The notes beneath the pieces are model-generated. The model ran no database searches. It was not told where the DNA came from and worked only from the letters and a program-made list of their open reading frames with translations. From Solirubrobacterales bacterium (GTDB taxonomy: Bacteria > Actinomycetota > Thermoleophilia > Solirubrobacterales > Solirubrobacteraceae): a stretch of DNA of 8,812 bases. Positions 1-6,076 of this stretch are shown piece after piece; positions within the stretch are counted from its first letter, which is position 1, and each line of letters begins with the position of its first letter. Position numbers and translations under genes: made by a program. Location: positions 1 through 8,812 of the forward strand of contig JACRMD010000331.1 of assembly GCA_016215085.1 (NCBI GenBank). Direction: 5' to 3'.

Positions 1-237
1 GCCGCAGCTCGCGCCGGCGACGAAGGACATCAACACGATGACCAGCACGCTGCCCGCCGCCAGCAGGCCGATCTGGCGCAGCACCTCGCCGGTGTAGCGC
101 GGCAGGAACCGGAACGCCGCGAGGACGCGGACGACGAACGCGGCGAACGTGCCGACCGGATCGACGACGGGCACGTACTCGGGCGCCTCGACGGCGCGCC
201 GGACGGGCGATCGGTCGTCGCGCGCGGCCGTGCTCAT
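1..237 (-). CDS. MlaE/YrbE-family ABC transporter permease, second of pair (partial, N-terminal 79 residues)
   Basis: The reverse complement from the ATG at 237 gives 79 codons without a stop and runs off the left edge. The protein begins MSTAARDD and has a hydrophilic head of about 30 residues. An amphipathic segment follows (near FAAFVVRVLAAFRFLPRYTG), then an EVLRQIG motif and a first membrane segment (LLAAGSVLVIVLMSFVAG). This 'F...F......R.Y..E.LRQ' pattern before TM1 is what YrbE permeases of Mce loci show. The family forms the inner-membrane channel of lipid or sterol ABC importers that work with Mce substrate-binding proteins and an MlaF-type ATPase. The ATG overlaps the stop of the upstream permease (ATGA), so the two are co-transcribed and probably translationally coupled. 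The signature loop and C-terminus lie outside the window. Mce genes would be expected further left, which is an inference. Confidence 0.85.
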   Translation of the reverse strand, partial: MSTAARDDRSPVRRAVEAPEYVPVVDPVGTFAAFVVRVLAAFRFLPRYTGEVLRQIGLLAAGSVLVIVLMSFVAGASCG

Positions 238-1025
238 CCGCCGAAGTTCACCTCCGGGAAGAACGCCTGGAAGAGCTGCGTGTAGGCGACGGTGACGATG
301 CCGATCACCACGAAGCAGGAGACGACCGCCTCGTTGACGGCGCGCCCGACCGCCTCGGCCCCACCCTTGACCTGCAGCCCCTTCTGGGCGCAGATGATCC
401 CCACCAACATGCCGAACAGGGCGAGCTTGACGACGCTGCCCCACAAGTCGATGAAGTTGGTCAGGCCCAGCAGCTGGCCGCCGAAGGCCTGCGGGGTCGC
501 GTCGTAGAGCAGGACCACCGCGGTGAACGTGCCGGCGATGCCGGCCCAGAAGGTCAGCAGCGCGAGGACCGGCATCCACAGCGTGAGCGCGACGACGCGC
601 GGCAGGACGAGGTTGCGCACCGGGTCGACGCCGAGCACCTCGAGCGCGATCAGCTCCTCGCGGATCCTGCGCGCGCCCAGCTCGGCGGTGATCGTCGCCC
701 CGAGCGTCCCGGCGACGATCGACGTCGTCAGCAGCGGGCCGAGCTCGCGCAGGAAGACCAGCGGCGCGATCGGCGCGACGCGGTCGACCGCCCCGAAGGC
801 CGAGGCCAGCGAGCCGCCGACGACGCCGATCGTCCCGAAGCCGACCACGAACGCGACGATCGACGCCGGCACGAGCGTCAGCCGGAACGCGAAGACGAGC
901 TGGCGCAGCAGCTCGGTGCGCCAGGACAGGCCCGGCGACACGAGCTCGGCGAACGCGCGCACGCCGAGCGCCGCGGTCTCCCCCGCCCCCGCCACCCAGG
1001 ATCCGGGCGGCACGTCCCTGCGCAC
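234..1025 (-). CDS. MlaE/YrbE-family ABC transporter permease, first of pair
   Basis: Inner-membrane permease of an Mce/Mla-type lipid ABC importer. With the GTG at 1025 as start it has 263 residues, close to the usual 255-270. It shows the family order: an amphipathic N-terminal helix, a TM region near FRLTLVPASIVAFVVGFG, a 'LRELGPLLTT' segment, and the signature loop at about residues 113-135 (TAELGARRIREE, then IALEVLGVDP). Hydrophobic helices and a 'KGGAEAVGRAVNEAVV' segment follow, which matches the 'GG..GVG.AVN..VV' end of YrbE proteins. The stop at 234-236 overlaps the ATG of the next permease. The start is uncertain. The frame is open to a GTG at 1148, but upstream of 1025 codon choice worsens (GGA, GCA, ACT, GCT, AGA, CCT), suggesting non-coding DNA. 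A GGGAGGAGA at 1050-1058 on this strand is 24 bases before the chosen GTG, too far to be a normal RBS. GTG codons at 1013 and 995 are other options. Confidence 0.88.
   Translation of the reverse strand: MRRDVPPGSWVAGAGETAALGVRAFAELVSPGLSWRTELLRQLVFAFRLTLVPASIVAFVVGFGTIGVVGGSLASAFGAVDRVAPIAPLVFLRELGPLLTTSIVAGTLGATITAELGARRIREELIALEVLGVDPVRNLVLPRVVALTLWMPVLALLTFWAGIAGTFTAVVLLYDATPQAFGGQLLGLTNFIDLWGSVVKLALFGMLVGIICAQKGLQVKGGAEAVGRAVNEAVVSCFVVIGIVTVAYTQLFQAFFPEVNFGG
248..255 (-). promoter_or_regulatory. Ribosome binding site for the second YrbE permease
   Basis: On the minus strand GGAGGTGA lies inside the last codons of the upstream permease, 10 bases before the ATG at 237. This near-consensus Shine-Dalgarno fixes that start and supports coupled translation of the pair. 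Confidence 0.7.
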
Positions 1026-1209
1026 GCGCAGCCCGCCAGGCGCGGGCGCTCTCCTCCCGACGCCCACGCCGGCAGTGGTAGCAGTCGTCCGGGGCCGCGC
1101 GCGCTCGCTCCACCACACCCGGAACACCACCCGCTGTGCTCCCGACACACCCGTTACCGGGCCACTGCGTCACGCTCGATCCGTGCACAGGCCCGCGCCG
1201 CCCGAGGCG
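1026..1209. promoter_or_regulatory. Divergent intergenic region between the permease operon and the MpaB-like gene
   Basis: The stretch must hold promoters for both directions. I see no clear -35/-10 pair. It contains a repeated word on the plus strand: ACACCCG at 1115-1121 and 1147-1153, and ACACCACCCG at 1124-1133. The two exact copies are 32 bases apart, about three helical turns. A purine-rich GGGAGGAGA (minus strand, 1050-1058) looks like a Shine-Dalgarno without a well-placed start codon. The size of the region depends on both uncertain gene starts. Confidence 0.35.
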
Positions 1210-2007
1210 ATGCGCCGCTCGCTCGACGCGGCGGTGCCGCTCGCGCTCGGCAACGCCAACGTCATCATGCAGCTCGCGTGGCTGCCCATCGGCCGCGGCG
1301 TCGCCGAGAGCCCGGTCGAGAGCGGCCGCGTCGACCGGCACCCGGTCAAGCGGCTGCGGACGACGATGAGCTTCCTGGTCGTCGCGGTGTACGGCACCGA
1401 CGAGGAGCGGCGCGGGCTGCGCGGGGAGATCAACCGGCAGCACCGCCACGTGCGCTCGAAGCCGGGCGCGGACGTCGCCTACAACGCGTTCGACCCCGAG
1501 CTCCAGCTGTGGGTGGCCGCCTGCCTCTGGCGCGGGACGGAGGACGCCCTGCGCTGGCTGTACCCCGGCGTGCCGGAGGCGGAGCTCGACGCCTGCTACG
1601 CCTGGGCCGAGCGCTTCGGGACGACGCTGCAGGTCCGCGAGGGCAGGTGGCCGGCCGACCGCGAGGCCTTCGAGGACTACTGGCGGGAGGGCGTGTCGAA
1701 GATCCGCATGGACGACGTGACGCGCCGCTACCTGCAGGACCTGACGCTGCTGCGCGGCCTGCCGGCGCCCGTCCGCCTCGTCGCCGCGCGCCCGCTGTCC
1801 ACGCTCACCCTCGGCTTCCTGCCCGAGCCGTTCCGCGCCGAGCTCGGGCTGCCGTGGACGCCCCGCGACCAGGCGCGGTTCGAGCGCCTGACGCGCACGA
1901 TCGCGGCGATCAACCGCGTCAGTCCGCGGGTGCTGCGCCAGCTGCCGATGAACGCGTACCTCTGGGACGTCCGGCGCCGGCTGCGCACGGGGCGGCCGGT
2001 GGTGTGA
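1210..2007 (+). CDS. DUF2236 / MpaB-like oxygenase family protein
   Basis: A 265-residue protein of the DUF2236 family, which includes fungal MpaB and the haem-dependent latex-clearing protein Lcp; most bacterial members are uncharacterised. Family features are clear. There is an N-terminal LALGNANVIMQLAWLPIG helix, which replaces the usual 'LLGG.RALLLQLAHP'. An R-x-x-x-T arrangement follows (R48, T52, in KRLRTT), then a helix ending VYGTDEE. Next come INRQHRHV with H78 and H80, YNAFDPELQLWVAACLW at about 91-107, and a C-terminal helical part. In Lcp an Arg, a Thr and a His in such positions surround the haem, so haem binding here is plausible but inferred. No signal peptide is seen. The ATG at 1210 is preferred; an in-frame GTG at 1183 would add nine residues. 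Neither has a well-spaced RBS. The gene is divergent from the lipid permease operon and its stop lies 4 bases from the stop of the convergent neighbour. The substrate cannot be read from sequence. Confidence 0.85.
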   Translation: MRRSLDAAVPLALGNANVIMQLAWLPIGRGVAESPVESGRVDRHPVKRLRTTMSFLVVAVYGTDEERRGLRGEINRQHRHVRSKPGADVAYNAFDPELQLWVAACLWRGTEDALRWLYPGVPEAELDACYAWAERFGTTLQVREGRWPADREAFEDYWREGVSKIRMDDVTRRYLQDLTLLRGLPAPVRLVAARPLSTLTLGFLPEPFRAELGLPWTPRDQARFERLTRTIAAINRVSPRVLRQLPMNAYLWDVRRRLRTGRPVV

Positions 2008-2011
2008 GCGC

Positions 2012-3451
2012 TCAGCGCAGCGACGGAAGGCGCCCGGTCAGCTCGGTCGCGCCGCCGGTGGTCGCCGCCGGCGGGGTCCGCCGCGCGGCGAGGTAGCAGA
2101 GGCCGGGCGACCAGCCGGAGGCGCGCAGCTGCTCGGCGACGCTCGCGCGCCGCGCCGCCTGCTCCGGGCTCGGGGCCGGCGGCGGCGTGACGCCGTTGGT
2201 GCCCTCGACGCGGCCGGTCTCCCGATGGACCTTCCCGTCGGGGCCGGGCACGTAGTGGCGGCCCTTCCACCGCAGGATGTCGATCCCGCGCACATAGTCG
2301 ATCGAGTACAGGACGTCGTCCTTGCCCGCCCACTTCGGCGAGGACGAGGAGCTCCCGAGCGAGAGGAAGTACCCCTGCTCCTTGATCCGGCCGGTGGGCT
2401 GGATCTGGAGGAAGCGCACGCCGTCCTCGTACTCCGAGATCGCGACGAGGCCGCCGTTGCGGAACGACGCGTGCTCCTGGAACCAGTGGACGGAGCAGCC
2501 GAGCGCGCCGGCGACCGGCTTGCCGTCGGCGTACACGCCGTTGCCGGCGGGCGGCACCTGCGCGAGCGGCCCCTGGAAGCTCTTCGACTTCCCCGAGAGC
2601 ACCCCGCCGGCGCTGTAGACCGAGAACTCGCTGTTGTTGCGCTCGCAGCGGCCGGTGAAGTTCTGCTCGCCGCCGGTGAGCACGAACCGGTCGGCCCCGC
2701 TGCGCGGCCACCGGGCCGAGTGCACGAACTTGGCCGCCTTGCCCGTGTACAGGACCTTCGGGTGGGCGGGCGAGCCGCCGTCGGCGGCGTTGACCGAGAT
2801 CGCGGCGAACGGCTGGCAGGCGGTCAGCAGGACGCCGGGCCGGATCTCGCGGATGTGATGGCAGCTCTTGGAGTCGACGCCCTGCGCCTTGAGCTCCGTG
2901 ATCCAGTTGCCCACGACCTTCGGCGCGGTGCCGTCCAGGATGCCGCGCGCGTCGATGATCGTGCCGGCGCGGCCGTAGAAGTAGCGGCAGTCGAGCACGC
3001 ACTCGGCGGTGTGGTTGGCGATCGGGATCGTGCCGACCTGCTTGATGTTGCTCGGGTCCCGCACGTCGAAGAACTGCACGCAGCCGTCGGGCGCCATCGC
3101 CGCGACGCACTCGGGGACCACGGAGTAGAAGTCGCTGGCGACGGCGAGGACCTTGCCGTTGGTCGGCACCTCCTCGTTCTCCCAGGCGACGTTCGCCTGC
3201 ATCCCGCCCAGCGCCTTCGGCGACGCCGGATTCGAGATGTCGTAGATCGAGATGTTCTTGCCCGAGGTCACGAACATCCGGTCGCCGACGACCTTCGCGC
3301 CGGTGGTCAGGCCGACGTCCTGCTGGATCGAGCCGAGGTACTCGACGTTGCCGGACATCACCGCGTCGGGCGGCGCGGCCGACGCGGACGCCGGGAGCGC
3401 CGCGCACAGCAGGGACAGCAGGAGCGGCAGGGCGGCGCGCGGGGAGGTCAT
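2012..3451 (-). CDS. Exported LVIVD-repeat beta-propeller protein
   Basis: A 479-residue protein with a Sec-type signal peptide (TSPRAALPLLLSLLCAALP, cleavage after ASASA near residue 25). LVIVD-type blade motifs recur: NISIYDISNP (66-75), VQFFDVRDP (125-133), TIIDARGI (164-171), and further down RFLQIQP and GIDILRW. These repeats fold as a beta-propeller in bacterial surface or periplasmic proteins of unknown role. Conserved-looking His and Cys recur: C115, C124, H147, C151, C155, the C197-H198-H199 triplet, and later GCSVHWFQEH. In an exported protein these suggest disulfides and perhaps a metal site, as in the unrelated propeller enzymes of the SBP56 family; this is inference. Residues about 425-450 form a Pro/Ala linker, followed by a short tail with one Cys. 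The ATG at 3451 is chosen because the signal peptide starts there; no Shine-Dalgarno precedes it. It is convergent with the MpaB-like gene and divergent from the GH31 gene. Confidence 0.82.
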   Translation of the reverse strand: MTSPRAALPLLLSLLCAALPASASAAPPDAVMSGNVEYLGSIQQDVGLTTGAKVVGDRMFVTSGKNISIYDISNPASPKALGGMQANVAWENEEVPTNGKVLAVASDFYSVVPECVAAMAPDGCVQFFDVRDPSNIKQVGTIPIANHTAECVLDCRYFYGRAGTIIDARGILDGTAPKVVGNWITELKAQGVDSKSCHHIREIRPGVLLTACQPFAAISVNAADGGSPAHPKVLYTGKAAKFVHSARWPRSGADRFVLTGGEQNFTGRCERNNSEFSVYSAGGVLSGKSKSFQGPLAQVPPAGNGVYADGKPVAGALGCSVHWFQEHASFRNGGLVAISEYEDGVRFLQIQPTGRIKEQGYFLSLGSSSSSPKWAGKDDVLYSIDYVRGIDILRWKGRHYVPGPDGKVHRETGRVEGTNGVTPPPAPSPEQAARRASVAEQLRASGWSPGLCYLAARRTPPAATTGGATELTGRLPSLR

Positions 3452-3571
3452 CGTGCAGGCTGCAACGCGCGCGGGCGCGGGAACTTGCTCCCTCGGCCGG
3501 GCCGTGCCGCGGCGGCCGCCCCAGGAAGCGGCGCATCCAGGCGCGCCCGCGGTCTACCCTCCGGCGCCGCC
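3452..3571. promoter_or_regulatory. Divergent spacer between the LVIVD-repeat gene and the GH31 gene
   Basis: These 120 bases must carry both promoters. Neither flanking start has a recognisable Shine-Dalgarno. An 11-base inverted repeat, TGCAG-g-CTGCA (3454-3464), lies just upstream of the LVIVD-repeat ATG, where the ribosome would bind. I see no convincing -35/-10 boxes. Confidence 0.4.
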
Positions 3572-6058
3572 GTGGGTCGCCGCCTGCTCGCCACCCTGCT
3601 CGCCGCCCCCCTCGCCGGGGCGCCGCCGGCGTCGGCCGACGTGCGCATCGACCCGGAGCGGGTCGAGGTCCGCGCCGAGGGCGGGACGGCGACGATCACG
3701 CGCGATCCTCTTCGCATCGCGTTCGCCGACGCGTCCGGCACGGTCGTCCTGCGCGAGGTCGACGGCGCGGGCGCACGGCCGCTGCCGGTGGCGCCGGTGC
3801 CCTCCCCCGTCCCCCTGGGTCAGGACGCGGTCCGTGCCCCGGCGCTCTACGCGCCCCTGCACTTCAGCGTCGGCACGGGGGCGGTGGTGCAGGCGCCGGC
3901 CGCGCAGTACGTGGGCAACCTCGTGACCGGCCTGCAGGCCGGGGTCAGCTACAGCGCGACACGCGTGCTGACCGCGCGGGCCGACGGCGACGCGGCCGAG
4001 CTGACCGTGGCCACGACCGATCCGACCGGACGGACGCTGCGGGTCCGGGTCGCGCCGGCACCCAACGGCGCGCTGCGCGTGTCGGCCGCCCCGAGCGATC
4101 CCACCGGCGTGGTGGCCGTGGGCGACGCCTTCGACGCGGCGCCCGGCGAGGCCTACCGCGGCTTCGGCGGCCGCCACAACGCGATCGACCAGCGCGGCGA
4201 GGACTTCGTCAACTGGACCCAGCAGGAGAACACGGGGTCCGGGTACGCGGCGTCGGGCCCCGACGACCGCACGCTCTTCCCCAACGGCCGCACGGCGGCG
4301 TACTACGTGCAGTCGCTCTTCGCGTCCAGCGCGGGCTACGGCTTCCTGCTGGACCGCGACGAGCTGAGCCGGTGGCGGATCGGCTCCGACGACCCGCGTC
4401 GCTGGCAGGTCCAGGTCGCGGCCGGCCGGCTGGACTACGAGGTCTTCCCGGCACGCGACCCGGCGGAGGCGATCCGGCGCCTGACCGCCACCAACGGCCG
4501 CCACCGCGCGCCGCCGGACTGGGCGCTCGGCGGCCTCTGGGACGCCGCGGTGCGCTACCCCGCCGACAACCCGGCCGACTACCTGGCCTCGGTCCGCCGG
4601 GACCTCGAGGACTTCGACCGCTACGGCACGCCGGTCGAGGGCTACCGGATCGAGGGCTGGGAGTTCCTCTCGCGCGACCAGCTGCGCGAGCTCATCGGCG
4701 AGCTGCGCAGGCGCGGCATCCACCCGCTGCTGTACTTCCGCGCCTTCGTCGGCCGGGACCAGATCGGGACGGACCGCCCGAGCGCCTTCGACGAGGCGGT
4801 CGCCAAGGGCTACGTCGCCATGCGCGCCGACGGCTCGCCCTACACCTTCATCTCGAACTTCCAGGCCGAGGCCGCGCTGCTCGACGTGACCGACCCGGCG
4901 GCCGTGCGGTGGTGGCAGGGGCGCATCCGCGAGGCGCTCGAGCTCGGCGCCGACGGGTTCATGCAGGACTTCGGCGAGCAGACGCTGGCCGACATGCGCT
5001 TCGAGGACGGGTCGACCGGCCTCGAGATGCACAACCGCTTCGGCAAGCTCTTCCACCGCATCACGCGCGAGGAGGTCGACCGCTGGGAGCGCGAGCACCC
5101 TGGCGCGAACATCTGGTTCTTCGTGCGGACCGGGTACTCCGGAACGCCGGGCTCGGCAGCCTCCGAGGGCGCGACCTTCGCCGGCGACGGGACGACGGAC
5201 TTCTCGCGCTCGTCCGGACTGGCCTCCCAGACCCCCGACATGCTCAACCGGGCCGTCGGCGGCGCCTGGGGCTTCACGACCGACGTGGGCGGCTACTTCG
5301 ACATCGGCCCGTACCCCAAGACGTCCGAGGAGCTGCTGGACCGGTGGGCGGCATGGGCGGCGCTGAGCCCCTACTTCCGCCTGCACGGCTCCGTCCTCAA
5401 CGGCCCCCACCGTCCGTGGGACTACGGCGAGGACATGGCGGCGCGCTACAACGCCTACACCCGGCTGCACCTCGCCGCGCGGCCCCTGCTGCGCCGGCTG
5501 CTGCGCGAGGCACAGCGCACCGGGACGCCGCCGCTGCGCCCGCTCTGGCTGGCCGCCCCGGGCGATCCGGCGGCGGCGCGCGAGGACCAGGAGTGGCTGC
5601 TGGGCGACGACGTGCTCGTCGCGCCCGTGGTGGAGCAGGGGGCGCGCGGCCGCGAGGTCACCTTCCCCGGCGGATGCTGGCGGTCGCCGGAGAGCGGGCT
5701 CGAGGTGCGCGGTCCCGCCCGCCGCGAGGTCGCCGCCGGCCTCGGCGAGCTGCCCTACTTCTTCCGCTGCGGGACCGCGCCGTTCGCCGCCGCCGCGCGG
5801 GGCGGCGCGACGCTGCCGGCGCGCCGGGCCTGCCGCAGCCGCCGCGCCTTCCGCATCCACCTCCGCGCCCGCGGCGTCGCCGCCGTTCGCGTCTACGTCA
5901 ACGGGCGCCGCGTCCGGGCGAGCCGCCGCGGCGCGCGGGTCGACCTCCGCGGCCTCCCCCGCCGGCGCGTCACCGTCCGGATCCTCACGCTGACGCGCGA
6001 CGGCCGCCGCCGCGTCGCCACGCGCACCTACCGCACCTGCGTCCCCCGGCGCCGCTGA
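3572..6058 (+). CDS. Secreted glycoside hydrolase family 31 (alpha-glucosidase/alpha-xylosidase type)
   Basis: An 828-residue retaining alpha-glycosidase. The GTG at 3572 opens a signal peptide (GRRLLATLLAAPLAGAPPA, cleavage after ASA), so the enzyme is exported. An N-terminal beta-sandwich carries the GH31 sequence GFGGRHNAIDQRG, followed by a (beta/alpha)8 barrel from about PPDWALGGLWD. The likely nucleophile is D466 in GFMQDFGEQ, the 'DFGE' version of the motif. The likely acid/base is D539 in FAGDGTTDF, preceded by R519 in FVRTGYSG. Further GH31 landmarks are TDVGGYFDI, LSPYFRLHGS and RPLWLAAPGD, then DQEWLLGDDVLVAPVV. After the catalytic part comes a very Arg-rich module bracketed by C754 and C823 (VYVNGRRVRASRRG, VDLRGLPRRR, TRTYRTC). 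I recall this kind of module at the end of secreted proteins of Solirubrobacterales. No transporter or regulator of sugar use is adjacent, so the substrate is open. The ATG-less start and absent RBS lower confidence in the exact 5' end only. Confidence 0.88.
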   Translation: MGRRLLATLLAAPLAGAPPASADVRIDPERVEVRAEGGTATITRDPLRIAFADASGTVVLREVDGAGARPLPVAPVPSPVPLGQDAVRAPALYAPLHFSVGTGAVVQAPAAQYVGNLVTGLQAGVSYSATRVLTARADGDAAELTVATTDPTGRTLRVRVAPAPNGALRVSAAPSDPTGVVAVGDAFDAAPGEAYRGFGGRHNAIDQRGEDFVNWTQQENTGSGYAASGPDDRTLFPNGRTAAYYVQSLFASSAGYGFLLDRDELSRWRIGSDDPRRWQVQVAAGRLDYEVFPARDPAEAIRRLTATNGRHRAPPDWALGGLWDAAVRYPADNPADYLASVRRDLEDFDRYGTPVEGYRIEGWEFLSRDQLRELIGELRRRGIHPLLYFRAFVGRDQIGTDRPSAFDEAVAKGYVAMRADGSPYTFISNFQAEAALLDVTDPAAVRWWQGRIREALELGADGFMQDFGEQTLADMRFEDGSTGLEMHNRFGKLFHRITREEVDRWEREHPGANIWFFVRTGYSGTPGSAASEGATFAGDGTTDFSRSSGLASQTPDMLNRAVGGAWGFTTDVGGYFDIGPYPKTSEELLDRWAAWAALSPYFRLHGSVLNGPHRPWDYGEDMAARYNAYTRLHLAARPLLRRLLREAQRTGTPPLRPLWLAAPGDPAAAREDQEWLLGDDVLVAPVVEQGARGREVTFPGGCWRSPESGLEVRGPARREVAAGLGELPYFFRCGTAPFAAAARGGATLPARRACRSRRAFRIHLRARGVAAVRVYVNGRRVRASRRGARVDLRGLPRRRVTVRILTLTRDGRRRVATRTYRTCVPRRR

Positions 6059-6076
6059 GACCGGGGCACGGCGGCC

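Noticed and set aside
2225..3571. Long open frame on the plus strand upstream of the GH31 start
   Set aside because: It lies antisense to the LVIVD-repeat gene, has no family resemblance, and is open only because GC-rich DNA has few stops. The signal peptide at 3572 marks the true start.
3554..5860. 768-codon open frame on the minus strand
   Set aside because: It is antisense to the clearly recognisable GH31 domain. Its composition (Arg, Ala, Val, Gly) is that of a shadow frame.
3572..6058. Sulfoquinovosidase (YihQ-like) assignment of the GH31 enzyme
   Set aside because: The DFGE nucleophile loop is similar, but I could not find the Arg-x-x-Trp sulfonate-binding pair at the expected place (YRIEGWEF instead).
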